The translations under genes were made by a program, and so were the position numbers. From assembly GCA_037355855.1 (NCBI GenBank), contig CM074764.1:4595070-4659069 (forward strand): 64,000 nt of DNA, written 5' to 3'. The notes under the pieces were generated by a model. It saw only the letters and a program-made list of their open reading frames with translations. It was not told the DNA's origin and made no database searches. This DNA comes from Pseudo-nitzschia pungens (lineage: Eukaryota; Bacillariophyta; Bacillariophyceae; Bacillariales; Bacillariaceae). Shown one piece after another: positions 1 through 11,116 of this stretch; the first letter of the stretch is position 1, and each line of letters begins with the position of its first letter.

Positions 1-209
1 AGAACCATACGAATTTTAGTGGCGCCAGCACTCTGTGAGCCCATGCTAGCATCTGCACTAAGTGCAATCTTGCTGGTTGGGTCGAGAGTATAAATTAGAT
101 ATTTACACTATGAATCACCACATCATAATTTCCAGATCAGAAAATCTGAAAACCGAAATACCGAACCTATATCAAGCTCCATAACCATTTCTGAGTTCCG
201 GAATCGACC
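1..209 (+). other. LINE-1 5' leader
   Basis: Non-coding leader about 85-90% like 8441-8580 and 10148-10290 by eye. All three contain TTTTAGTGGCGCCAGC near the start and GAATCACCACATCATAATT near base 130. Such leaders normally hold the internal promoter of a LINE; no promoter motif can be named here. Confidence 0.75.
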
Positions 210-2631
210 ACGGCACGTAACCCTGGTATAGATTCCACACGACCACCTGATTCTCAGGATCAGTTGGTTGCTCCTGTTAACCCAAGTGTAGCTTCGACGC
301 AAGATCACCTAGCTGATCTGCTCCAGAAAATTACACCTAGTACCCAGGCTTCGACTCGAACCCACGACCTCACGTCCCCAGGCGCGTCCCCTGCCAACCG
401 AACCACGATTGACTCTTCAAATTTTCACGCCAATACGACCCATACCCCCCCCACCACACACCCAAAAACTCACTCTTCGCCCACAAACCCGACGAATCCT
501 ACGCACGCCACCAAAGCAAACACCACTGCATCCACCACGACCACCACCACCACCGCCCCCCCCACTAGCCCCGAGACCCCTGATCCCACCCCTGTAGGAT
601 CCTGGACACCATTCCGTATTATTTTTCCATGCAAGTTACCCCGTGATCATGGTTTGCGGTCAAACAACACCGCCACCACCAACCCCGATGATGCCACCTC
701 CACCCGCCCACTCCCCATAGCCCAACAACTTGGAGAGCTCCTTGCCACCGCCAATCAATCCTCTCAACGCACCCACCGGATCAAATCGAGCAAAACCGGC
801 GTCATTCTCGAAGCCGCTGACCTTTGCAAAAACTGGTCCGTTAACCGATTCAAAGACACCTTCCACTACAAGACCACCAACGATCGCATTATCGTTACCC
901 TCTCCATCGACAATTGCCCTCGGATCTGGTCCTTCAAACAATCCCTAATCCCTTATCTCACTCCCCGTAAAATCTGGATCGTTCGCCACATGCACTCCCT
1001 TGACACCGTTCGTACCGGCATCGCAGGATTCTTCAGCTGCCAACACCATCCCGATGCCACGTATTTGCCAGGACTCCAAGATCAACTCCAGGAACATCTC
1101 ACACAGTATATGACCGAACACGAAGACTCCGTTATCGAGTGGGCCCGCCAAATCCCAGGCCTCGATGATTTTGACGGAACCCTTCCCCAATTCACCGTCA
1201 CCACTCACCACCCCCGCTGCACCATCATCCAAAACAAAGAGAGCCAAACATGGAAAACCCGCGCCATGGCCATCGAAACCGATATCAAATATGGAAGTCG
1301 ACGCGAACTTCGGCCTCCATCTTCACTTCGTCGATGAAGCATTCCGCACCACCCCTTCCTTAAGCGCTGCCTACAACACAGCCCTCTTCCGCCACCAAGA
1401 ATATCTCCGCACCCACAATGTCACCACCATCCACGGTGTACACCATGACCAACTTTCATCTCTCCGCCAGGTCATCAACAACGATCCGCACATCGAAGGT
1501 ATGTATCTTACTTCCAACACGGACAAGGTTGGCAAATGGAAACTAGTGTGCTCCACACAAGCTTCCCCCGCTTCCCTCCACGCCCTTGACAACCACCTCC
1601 AATCCCTGGAACCAAAATTCCGTACCCCTCCCTTTCGAACTCCGTTCCCATCCGAACGCTTCGATTCTCACACCACGTCCGCCTGGACCACCCAGACCCA
1701 AAAACACAAAGCCCCCCGTCCACCCCCCACCACAACCAACGCGTGGTCCAAACCACTTCGCACCCCACAGTCAACTTCGACTCCTGCCACTACTCCCAAC
1801 TTATCCCACATTCTCAAACGCCTGGACGCCGCTGAGAAACGAGCCGCAGCAGCAGAAGCAACCGCTAACCGTCTCTCCACCGAACTCACCAAATTGCAAA
1901 ACCAACACACTGCTCTCAGCACCACGCAAACCAAGTTCGCCGCATCTATCAAACGCTTCGACAACTGCTCCCATCTTTTTAAAAAAGCCGACACCTTCCA
2001 GACCAAGTTTGACCAGATCGTGGCTCAACGCGAGGCATTCAATCAAACCTTCAAACACGACGTCGCTACACTCCAATCCAACGTATCCCCCCTTCGAGAC
2101 ACCGTGACGGCATTGGACAATCGCCTCACCGAGACCGCCCTAGACCATTCCACCCGCATGGACACCCTCGCCCAGATTGCCGATACTCTAATCGCCTTAT
2201 ACCACACCCAATCGCAAACATCAGCCGAGCGGTCCGCAACGACATCTCGCCAACTTGCACCTCATTCTGATGTACCGCCCGATACCCCAATGACGGATCC
2301 ATCCGCGGACACCCCCCCTGATAAATCAGCAGCCAAATCCACGACCACTGCCTCCGCTACAGCCACACCAAACTATAATCACGCCACCGCCACGGCCACG
2401 ACCACCGCCAATTCCAAACAAACCCCTTTCCGCGCAACCGCCAGCGCTTCTGCCACTTCTTCCAGCACCGCCACGGAAGATCCCAATTCGACAGCCACCG
2501 CCTCTAGTACATCCAGTACATCCGTCACTCCTGACATCAACTCCTTTTTCACCTTGGTCGAAAAGAAACGTCAGAAACGGTCGAAATCAGCGGATAGTCG
2601 GCATCGCAAAACTCCCCGTAAACGCTCCTAA
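210..2631 (+). pseudogene. LINE-1 ORF1 (nucleic-acid-binding protein), broken
   Basis: ORF1 of the LINE, presumed to bind the element RNA; no named domain recognised. Aligning with LINE-2 shows the start codon has become ACG (210-212, in GACCACGGCA versus GACCATGGCA at 10362). The frame then stays open to TGA at 1335-1337. A frame break near 1280-1330 moves the reading to the frame that runs to TAA at 2629-2631. The N-terminal quarter is Pro/Thr/Ser-rich. The middle (about 780-1270) is the best conserved part between the two copies (for example IWIVRH). The C-terminal part has a coiled-coil-like Ala/Glu/Leu stretch (about 1800-1960) followed by Thr/Ser/Ala low complexity and a basic end. Whether the frame break is decay or real frameshifting is open, because LINE-2 breaks at the same place. 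Confidence 0.8.
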
Positions 2632-2702
2632 CAGTTCTCTCCGCAGCATCCTCCCTACAGAAACAAGACGCAGTTGGTCACCCAATTGCTCCCAAAGCCC
2701 CA

Positions 2703-5700
2703 GACACCTTCCGCCTTTCATCCTACAACTGCAACGGACTCCGCACTCCCACCATCGAAGCCGAACTCCGTCAGCTCCAAGATATGGAAATTGACCTCCA
2801 ATGCTTTTCCGAACCCAATCTTGACACTCTCCAAATCAGTGTCCGTCATCATCTCTTCACCGCACTCTCCAAAGTTGATCCGCACGCCAAAGCCATCTGG
2901 ACCTCCAGCACTCTCCCAAGCGCCAAGGCCGATTACAAACCAGGTGGCGCGAGCATGATATGCTTCACTCCCACCGCTGGACGGATTCTCAAAAGCGGCC
3001 GCGATTCTCTCGGCCGTTGGACGTGGCAACTGCTTAATGCCAAAGGTAATAAGCACATCCTTATCGTCTCCGTCTACCGTCCTACATCCAGCAGCAGCGT
3101 CAACACCAACTCCGCATACAACCAACAAGCCACCCTCCTCGCCACACAGGGCTTCACAAACCCCGATCCCGAACTCCATTTCCGTCAAGATCTTATCAAG
3201 TTTTTGCATCACCAACGCACCACATCTTCTGCCCACCTCCACTATCTTCTTCTCGGCGACTGGAACGAAAGTCCAAATGGCCAACAGATCTCGAGCCAGT
3301 TACGCGATCAGTTCGGTCTCATGGATTACTGGTCCGAAATTCACCCGTCCTGCCCAGAATTTGGAACTCACATTCAGGGATCCACCAGAATCGATTACAT
3401 TCTCGGCAGTATGTCCCTCCTGCACGCCATCACTGCTATCACCTACGAACCATTTTCATACCGCACCCGTGGAGATCACAGAGCGTTCTTCGTGGACTTC
3501 AATTCCCATAAACTATTTGGCTCCACCGACCCTGTTCTTCCCTCTCCCGCGGGACGCGCGTTACACAGCAAAGACAGCAAATCAGTCACTGCGTATCTGA
3601 CGGCTCTTCACAAGTATCTCGACGAGCATTCTATTTTCTCCCGTTTAACACAAGCGCTCAAATCCGCCACTCCAAATTTTGCAACCTTCGAATCCATCGA
3701 CCGTGACATCACCAGAGCCTGCCTTCATGCTGAGAAGCAGTGCCGTCGCCCACGCCCTGGCTTTTGGAGCATCAAACTCCACGACATTCGCCGCACCCTC
3801 TCCGTTTGGAGCCAACTCCACCACAAACTCCACCGTAGCCGAGATTGCCTCCCACTTATAACCCGCGCCTTGTCATTCGGAATCAACATTCCCCACGACA
3901 TCTCAGTCACCGACGCCCATTCCCAAGTTATCTCCCTCAGGCACGATCTCAAACAATGCATTCGTGACTCGGCCACTCACCGCGACGCCATGCTCTTGGA
4001 TCACGCCCGCATCGCCAATTTTGAAGGCAACCACACCCAAGCCACGATTCTCACCCAGCTCCGCACTCAGGAAGCCAAAATACGAGCCTACCAACGGCTC
4101 CGTTTTGCCAGAGGCAAAACACAATCCTCCCAGGGAATTCAGCGTCTTGAAGTCCCCCTTGCGTGGCCAACTCCCCAAGACCCCTCTCCATCCCCGGATA
4201 CAATCCTTGTCGATCCCAAATCCCTCAAGCGTCCAGATCAGTGGCGCGAAGTCACCACTCCGTCAGACATTGAGTACTATCTCAAACTCCGCAATCGCCC
4301 CCACTTCGGTCAGGCAGAGACCGACGGCACTCCGTTTACACAGACACCGCTCTCCTCCCATTTTCCATGGAACGGGATAAGCCCTCAAGCGACGCATGTA
4401 CTCGAGGGTTCGTACACGAATCCCGTTCTTCCTGACCCCCAGAATATGCTCCTGACCCAGATGAAAGCCGCTGTCCCTCTTGATTGCATTTCGCCCAATG
4501 TCACCACTGAAGAACTTCGCCGCAAGTTCAGCAAGTGGAAAGAAGAGACATCAACCTCTCCCAGTGGCCGTCACCTTGGCCACTACAAAGCTCTGTTCCG
4601 CTCCCTCGATCCCCATCTATCTGAAGAAGAAACAGAACACCTCCAGGGTATCCAGACGAAGCTCGCTGCCATGTACACCCAAGTTCTCAACTTTGCCATC
4701 TCCCATTCGTACTCCCTCACCCGCTGGAATAATGTCATCAACATGATGATCTACAAAGAACCCGGCAACGTCAAGATTCACCGCCTCCGAGTGATTCACC
4801 TCTACGAAGCCGACTGGAATTTTCTTATGGGCCTCAAGTGGAATCAAGCCATTCAAGGAGCCCGCAAAGATGATACCCTAAGCCGAGGTCAATATGGCGG
4901 TTGTCCCGGTCGCGATTGCCAAACCATCACTCTCCTGGAAGAACTCCGTCTTGATTACTCCATGCTCACCAGAACACCCTTTGCCAACTTTGATAACGAT
5001 GCTGCGTCTTGCTACGACAGAATCCTGATGCCCCTCTCCAGCCTGGCTGCCCGCGGATATGGCATCCACCAGAACATCACCAACCTTCACGCCCACACGC
5101 TCAGCACTGCCCTCTTCCGTCTCAAAGTGTCCGCCCAGGTCTCACCTTCAGGTTACACTCATAGCTCCGATTTCCCCATCCACGGGACAGGCCAGGGATC
5201 CGGCAACAGCCCGATGATCTGGTGTTTTATTTCCAGTAAATTATTTCAAGCCCATGCCTCCAGAGCACACGGTATGAAATTCATGTCCCCTGACGGTTCC
5301 CAGACCTTGTTCATGAGCATCATCGGCTTTGTCGATGATTCCACGTGTATCACCGCCAGCGCTCCCTTCGAACCCATCACCACGTTGGTCACCCGCATGC
5401 GCACCGATTCTCAATTATGGAACGACTTGCTGTGGGCCTCAGGTGGGAAACTTGAACTCCCCAAATGCGGTTTCCACATCATTTATTACACCTTCGATTC
5501 CAGTGGTCGCCCGCAACTTGTAACAAAGTACGACGGTGACGTCTTTCTACGCGACGCCCGCTCTCACCAGATCCAGGTCCATGCCAAATCGATCGCGCAG
5601 CCCCGCAAAAACCTTGGTCATCACAAAGCCCCCAGCTCTCAATACCACACTCAAGCCACCGTTTTATGTACCACGGCTCGCAACATTTCCCGAGCAATTC

Positions 5701-5996
5701 AATCTTGCGGTTTCAGTAAATCCATTGCACGCCTCATGTACGATTCTGTTCTCCGTCCATCTCTCGAATATGCCATCCCTCAATCCTTTCTCTCCCCCAA
5801 ACAACTTGGCACCATCGAACGTATCTATCGCCGCCCCATTCTCCAGAGTTGCAGATATAAAGCAACCACCGCGAGACCTCTGGTGCAAGCTCCAAAATCC
5901 GTGGCCGGCATCGGCATTCCCGAGATCACCGCTGTCGACGGCACCGAAAAAACCCTCCATTTCCTGAAGCACTGGCGCACCCCCCACGAAGATTGA
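2703..5996 (+). pseudogene. LINE-1 ORF2, endonuclease and reverse transcriptase part
   Basis: First half of the LINE polyprotein. Counting from the Met at 2784, the APE-type endonuclease occupies roughly residues 1-250, with its first strand (SYNCNG) just upstream of that Met. Motifs: SEPN (Glu), LLGDWNES near 158, STRIDYILGS near 200 and GDHRAF near 230. The reverse transcriptase follows, with ANFDNDAASCYDRI (motif A) near 733, TGQGSGNSP near 802 and the catalytic FVDD (GATGAT at 5334-5339) near 849. LINE-2 starts this ORF at an ATG overlapping the ORF1 stop; here that TAATG has become TAACA, so the start is lost. The frame ends in TGA at 5994-5996, but homologous coding continues in another frame, which indicates a frameshift. 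The catalytic RT residues themselves look intact. Confidence 0.88.
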
Positions 5997-6815
5997 CGGT
6001 GTATCCACCCCGCGTTCCCCAACCGCCACAACCCCACTCCGAAATCTTAACATGGAACGATTTCCTTACCACGAAACCACCGTGGGCTCAAGCCCTCCTC
6101 GCCAATATTGTTTTTCACACCGATCCGTCCGCACTCAGAAACGCCCAACTTGAATTCAACCATCTCATCGTGGTCTCCGATGGTTCTGGCAAAGACGACG
6201 TGATGGCCTTTGCGTGGGTCGTTGCATCGCCCACAGAACAACTGGTCTCTGGTTCCGCTTAGTGCCCGGGGTCACAATGCTCCTTTCGCGCCGAAGCTGC
6301 TGGCCAACTCGCCGCTACCCTCTTTCTCGCCTATTATCAAGAATTCGACGATCTCGATCTTCCAGGCGCCCACTTTTATTGTGATAACAAGGAAGTAGGC
6401 GCCCGCGGGAAATCACACACTCACTACTCCACACCGTATCCGAATGTCACTCTTCAATCACAGTTCGACCTCACCGAGCAGATCTTCCAAACAACGCGGG
6501 ACTTCAACCTTCGACCAAAGTACAAACATGTGAAAGGCCACCAAGATGATAACGCCAACGCCAAACTCAGCTGGGAAGCCGAACTGAACATTCTCGTCGA
6601 CGAACTCGCAGATACCCGTCGACGCCAACTTGATCCCGATTACACCGTTCTCCCAGTGCCCGCTTGTCCAGCGATTTTATATCTCTCCGACAAAGCGGTC
6701 ACATCCAACTACAGATCCAGTCTCCTCGACGCTTATTCCCGACCCCGTTATTTCCAGTATGTCCAAGAACGGTTTCAATGGACTTCCGCCATAGTCGACT
6801 CCATCAATTGGCCTG

Positions 6816-7093
6816 CCTACGAAGCCGCCGTGAAAACCTTCCCTCATTCACCCACGCTTGTTAAACTTTGCCACCGCCTTCTCCCCACCAACGCCATACT
6901 GAAAAAGTGGAATTACCAGTCAGTCGATTCATGCCCCTTGTGTGCAGAACCCGAAACCTTCTCTCATATGCTACAATGCCCCCACCCCTCCCGCGTTCAA
7001 TGGAGACGCGAATGCATCAGCACTCTACGCAAATTCCTTCCGACTCAGGGATTTGACCATACCCGTACTGACTGTCTTTGCTCGAGTCTCACC
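6816..7093 (+). repeat. Direct duplication in LINE-1 ORF2, copy 1
   Basis: A 278 bp segment coding for the zinc-binding region, from YEAAVKT to CLCSSLT. It is repeated at 7106-7383 with about 10% difference by eye. The copies are in different frames (12 bp spacer, offset 290), so the duplication breaks the polyprotein. Confidence 0.93.
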
Positions 7094-7105
7094 AACAACC
7101 CCAAC

Positions 7106-7383
7106 CCTACGAAGCCGCCGTGAAAACCTTCACTCACTCACCCACGCTTGTTAAACTTTGTCACCGCCTCCTTCCCACCAATGCCATCCTCAAAAAGTGG
7201 AATTACCAGTCGGTGGATTCGTGCCCGCTGTGTGCCGCACCGGAAACCTTTTCCCATATGCTACGTTGCCCCCACCCCTCCCGCATCCAATGGCGCCGCA
7301 AATGCATCTGCAATCTCCGCAAATTACTTCCCGCCCACGGCTTCGATCATACCCGTATCGATTGCCTCTGCTCGAGCCTCACC
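7106..7383 (+). repeat. Direct duplication in LINE-1 ORF2, copy 2
   Basis: Second copy of the zinc-binding segment, continuing into the true C-terminus of ORF2. Differences from copy 1 are scattered point changes, so this is either an old duplication or an exchange with a diverged relative. Confidence 0.93.
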
Positions 7384-8115
7384 GAGTATCTCGACACAGG
7401 CTCCGTTCTTCCCCGCAATCACCCCGATTCATTTTCACCCGCGATTCAGGCCCAAACCAACATCGGATGGGAACATGCCTTTATGGGCCGTCTCACCACT
7501 CAGTGGGTCACCATCAGTTCACCATCTGCAAAATTAGAGCCCACTCGTGGTGGCTCTCAACTCGCTGCCCGTTTACTCCAGGCCACCCATTCTCTGTGGC
7601 TTCAGCGCAACCAAGATAATCACGGCCCCACCGCAACCTCAACATTGTACCGCAATCGCCTCACTACTCAAGTCGAGGCTCTCCTCGCGCTCCGTCCCAA
7701 AGTTCGACCCTGTGACGACTTTTTGTTCCCTCGAGACCACCACGATTTTCTGCACAATAGCACCGATGATGCCTTAGCGTCTTTCATAGCCAGCAAAACC
7801 CAAGCCATTCAAAACAGCGTCCAACTAGAAGAATCTTCTGCCGCACGAGACACCGGAGCCATATACAACTACTTTCAACCTGTTCGCCCCGACGCTTTGC
7901 ACACCATACGCCGCCAACAACGCACTACCACCATGCACCGCAATAACATGCGCTTTCACCGTATGCCACGGTCAGCCAGTCGCCACAGGGCAAACACCAC
8001 CCCACTCACTCAGTTCCCCTCCACTCACCCAACCCCATCAGCGACCAACCACCACCGCCCCACTGATTCCACCAACCAAACCCCAATCACCAGATTCTTT
8101 GGTTCTAGTTCCTGA

Positions 8116-8440
8116 GCACAGCGAGCTTTTGAACTTTTCTTTTTCCTTCCTCCTGTTCACAGCTCCCTTACAATCGACTTCGCGGTTGATTGTTAAGTGT
8201 TAAAGGAACCTGGACATATCGAATCTTCGCCCATCACCCCCACCATTACCACCATTACCACCACCATTAACTTCCGTCCAAAGAACCCGGATCTCGTTCA
8301 TCTTCTGCTGCGTTCGACGCTGTGGTTGATTGTTATATGTTAAAGGAACCCGGATCTTCCCGCACTGAATCGATCGAACTCTGGAGGGAACACTAAGTGC
8401 TCGCTCCAGAGTGTACATCATCACTCTTAACTTGCCCGCT
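8116..8440 (+). other. LINE-1 3' UTR
   Basis: Non-coding tail. It holds the motif GGTTGATTGTTA followed by AAGGAACC twice (near 8184 and 8323) and a stem TCTGGAG/CTCCAGA near 8380-8415. It ends CTTAACTTGCCCGCT directly before the next unit. The non-autonomous unit ending at 10147 has the same motif, a different hairpin and the same terminal word, which marks this as the probable RT recognition end. No poly(A) is present. Confidence 0.75.
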
Positions 8441-8467
8441 CCACTAAAACAATACGCATTTTAGTGG
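8441..8467 (+). other. Inverted repeat at unit boundary
   Basis: CCACTAAAA (8441-8449) pairs with TTTTAGTGG (8459-8467), a 9 bp stem exactly at the junction between LINE-1 and the next unit. A shorter 6 bp version sits at 10148-10153 with 10169-10174. Confidence 0.7.
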
Positions 8468-9457
8468 CGCCAGCGCTCTGTGAGCTCATGTAAGCAAGTG
8501 CACGCAGTGCAATTTTGCTCACTGAGTCGAGAGTTTAAATTAGATATTTCCATTATGAATCACCACATCATAATTTCTCCGCGCGATTTTTGAAAACAGT
8601 TTTCAGTAATCTCGCCTAACGGCGAGAACCGTATACCAACATCACAATGGCAGATTTTATCACCGACACACTATTCACTGTTTAATTGACTACTACTCTA
8701 CTATTCCTTGGACAGTCCCTGGATCGCTAGTTTACAGTCTTTATTCCAGTTCCCGCTCAGGCCTAGCCCGAGTTTTCCCGATACACGCTCAGCGATTGTT
8801 TCTCTTTCGCTGCTGACCACACCCTGCTACGTTTCTCCGTTCCCACTGACCCTGTCTTCTGACAACACCACCCGACCGAGCCCTATCTCTCCTTGGACAG
8901 TCCCTGGAGCGACCCAGGCTTCAGTTCCATCCGATTCAACCCAGATTTCAGTTCTATCCATTGCCGACGGCCGCGACCGCTACACGTTCGGTGACCTCCC
9001 ATGGTGCCTCCCTTCAATCCTTGTGGTTGTTACCCTTCACCACTCCCTTCACCATACAATAGCCTCGCCTCCTCAGCTTCAGTTTCCTTCATCACCGGCA
9101 CCCTACAGCACCAGGAGCCCCGTCGGCTCCTGCTGCCACCCGACCATGGTCCCTGGGCCATTCCCGACTCGACAACATCCGACACATCTCTGAAATTCTT
9201 ACCACCTGTGATCTTCCTGCCCTCTGGTACTTTTGATATTTTTCCTGGTCCCTTTTGATATTTTCTTTTTATTTTCAGTCATTTCCAGTTATCTCTGGGC
9301 CCGGGGACATTATCAATCGATTCTCCAGTTTCCGCCTTAAGTCAGCACACTTCTTTTCTGTTCCTTCCAGATTATCAGAACGCTCGATCAGTTTTTGTTT
9401 TTGCATTACCAATTTCGCATGACATTTTCAGTTCTTATTTCCAGTTATTTTCGGAGC

Positions 9458-9480
9458 GCTATTACTTGGGACCTAATAGC
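9458..9480 (+). other. Hairpin 1 in the non-autonomous unit
   Basis: GCTATTA (9458-9464) pairs with TAATAGC (9474-9480) across a 9 base loop. A second version at 9775-9797 keeps the pairing with a changed base pair. Confidence 0.6.
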
Positions 9481-9774
9481 AATCCAACCACGTCATCACT
9501 GGTTTGCACACGATTTCTGCTCGATCAGTCCTTGTACTCCTACGGTCCAGGATATTGCCTCTATCCTGCTTCTCAGTCTTCGAACCACCACTACGTCTTT
9601 CCCATTTATCTCTGGATCTTCAAGTTTATCAGTACGCCCGACCAGCTTTCATACAATATTGTGGGGTATTGTCCATGCCTACCAAAAGCCATTCTCAGAT
9701 TCTCAGTTTTATTTCCAGTTATCGGAGCGCTATCATATGGTAGTACTGACAGCACTCCTTCACTTTCACGGGGC

Positions 9775-9797
9775 GCTATTGCTTGAGCCCCAATAGC
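9775..9797 (+). other. Hairpin 2 in the non-autonomous unit
   Basis: GCTATTG (9775-9781) pairs with CAATAGC (9791-9797), loop of 9. Relative to hairpin 1 the innermost A-T pair became G-C, a compensatory change. Confidence 0.6.
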
Positions 9798-10147
9798 ACT
9801 CCACTTCCGTCATCATGCTTTGGTTCGCACATGATTCCTGCTCCGCGTGTCCTCTTATTCTCAAGACCCAAGATATTCGTGGTCATCTTCAGACCACCTG
9901 CCTTTACCTTGACTCTCCGTTTTAACCTCCGCTCGAATCTTCCGGGTTCCTTTTCCAGGATCCCAACAGTTACCCCCCGCCTGATGTAATCGCCATTCGT
10001 GGTTGATTGTTACGTTTAAGTTCTCAAGGAACCAGGATGTTCCAGATTTCCGACATCATCTTTCCCTGCCACCGGCAGGGTTTTCTACCCGAAGATCTAC
10101 TCTCGAGCGGCGCTCGAAAGCACATCTTTAATCTTAACTTGCCCGCT

Positions 10148-10946
10148 CCACTAGAACCATACGAATTTTAGTGGCGCCAGCACTCTGTGTGCCCATATTA
10201 GCATCTGCATGCAGTGCAATCTTGCTAGTAGGGTCGAGAGTATAAATTAGATATTTCACACTATGAATCACCACATCATAATTCCCAGAAGAGAATTTTT
10301 CAAACCGAATTTTTCAAGTTATACTAAGAAACTCAATCATTAGCGATTTCAAGGATCGACCATGGCACCTACCCCTGGTACTGATTCTACTGAACCCCCC
10401 GACCGGGTGGTTGTTCCAACTAACCCAAGTTCAAAACTTGACTCCCTCAAACTTGCAACTGAGCTGCTCGATCGTGGAGCAAATCATTTGGAAGTCCCAA
10501 CCCAGCCTACTAACCCGCCTACTACCCAGCCTACTACCCAGCCTACTACCCAGCCTACTACCCAGAATCCTTCTCCTTCCGCCAATCACCCTGACGTCAC
10601 CCCAACAGGTGATGCCAATGTTCGTGACACCACTGTTCCTTCCCCTGACTCTACTACTATTCCTACCAGCGGCATCTGGGCTCCAATCAGAATTGTATTC
10701 CCGTACAAAGCCCACGCTACTAGTAGCTTGCGATCCCCAGAACTTGACGTTCTACCAACTGACTCTCAAGCCACGTGTCCCCATCCGATCCCCAAGATGC
10801 TAGGAGAACTCCTAGCAGCTGCCAAATCAGTCGATGGTCAAGATTATTGAATCAAAACCAGTAAAACAGAAGAAATCCTTGAAGCTGCTTCTCTCTGCGA
10901 GAATTGGTCTGTCAATCGTGTCAAACAGACATTCCACTACGAACTA
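10148..10946 (+). mobile_element. LINE-2, segment 1 of 3 (leader and start of ORF1)
   Basis: Second LINE copy, starting CCACTAGAAC directly after the preceding unit. It is interrupted at the TA 10945-10946 by a DNA transposon and resumes at 16630. Its ORF2 is later interrupted by B1 and the element ends at about 27032, where it joins Gypsy D without its 3' UTR. Confidence 0.9.
10362..10946 (+). pseudogene. LINE-2 ORF1, N-terminal part
   Basis: Starts at ATG 10362 (MAPTPGTDST), the start LINE-1 has lost. Contains a tandem TTQP repeat (about 10515-10562) inside a Pro/Thr-rich region. An in-frame TGA at 10848-10850 stops it, but homology to LINE-1 continues in the same frame (SLCENWSVNR) up to the DNA transposon insertion. 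After removal of the transposon and one TA the frame continues at 16632. Confidence 0.85.
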
Positions 10947-10970
10947 CGTCCGAAAACTGGTTCGCGACCC
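10947..10970 (+). repeat. Left terminal inverted repeat of the TA transposon
   Basis: Begins CGTCCGAAAACTGGTTCGCG and matches the reverse complement of the right end with a single T/C mismatch. It is followed to about 11012 by five copies of TCGCGACC-like words. Confidence 0.88.
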
Positions 10971-11116
10971 ATCGCGACCAATCGCGACCCGATCGCGACC
11001 AAATCGCGACTTGTCTAAAAAAATTCAACCCCAATTTTTTATTTCACAACCTCTTTTCTATATTCTCAACTTTTTTCCATTATTCTCAACCACATTTCTC
11101 CCTTTTCTCAACTCGT

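Larger units (their letters stand above)
5997..8115 (+). pseudogene. LINE-1 ORF2, RNase H and zinc-binding C-terminal part
   Basis: Continuation of ORF2 after the frameshift near 5990. An RNase H domain carries its acidic residues in order: SDGSGKDD (about 6178), FRAEAAG (about 6288), YCDNKE (about 6380) and LVDELAD (about 6595), with the typical KGHQDDN just before the last. A TAG at 6260-6262 interrupts it between the first Asp and the Glu. Downstream is a zinc motif CPLC-x7-H-x3-C, present twice because of a 278 bp duplication. The last frame runs to TGA at 8113-8115 and ends in a basic, His/Thr/Pro-rich tail. RNase H in a LINE ORF2 would degrade the RNA template; the zinc motif probably contacts nucleic acid. 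Confidence 0.85.
1..8440 (+). mobile_element. LINE-1: near full-length non-LTR retrotransposon, decayed
   Basis: A non-LTR retrotransposon with 5' leader, ORF1, ORF2 (endonuclease, reverse transcriptase, RNase H, zinc-binding tail) and 3' UTR. Its leader is repeated at 8441 and 10148, each time directly abutting the tail of the preceding unit, which defines the ends. The window starts just inside this leader: the CCACT that opens the other two copies is missing. Damage seen: loss of the ORF1 ATG, a frame break near 1290, a frameshift near 5990, a TAG at 6260-6262 and a duplicated zinc segment. It is therefore a dead copy. Family knowledge: APE-type endonuclease LINEs insert by target-primed reverse transcription. 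Confidence 0.9.
8441..10147 (+). mobile_element. Non-autonomous LINE derivative sharing both ends with the LINE
   Basis: A 1.7 kb unit starting with the LINE leader (8441-8590) and ending with the LINE 3' motif (GGTTGATTGTTA near 9995, AAGGAACC, hairpin CCCTGCC-acc-GGCAGGG near 10064, terminal CTTAACTTGCCCGCT). The interior is pyrimidine-rich, contains no credible gene, and its long frames are not related to ORF1 or ORF2. It holds internal repeats: CTTGGACAGTCCCTGGA twice (near 8708 and 8892) and two related blocks near 9410-9570 and 9705-9890. Likely mobilised by LINE proteins, as SINEs and half-LINEs are. Confidence 0.78.

Noticed and set aside
409..597. Pro-rich small frame inside LINE-1 ORF1
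   Set aside because: Shadow of low-complexity ORF1 coding in another frame.
8708..9989. Frames of 70-160 residues in the non-autonomous LINE derivative
   Set aside because: Several overlap in different frames, none has LINE homology, and the region is repetitive and pyrimidine-rich.
1..10147. Telomere identity of the head-to-tail LINE array
   Set aside because: No TTAGGG-like or other telomere repeat is seen at any junction; only the arrangement is reminiscent.
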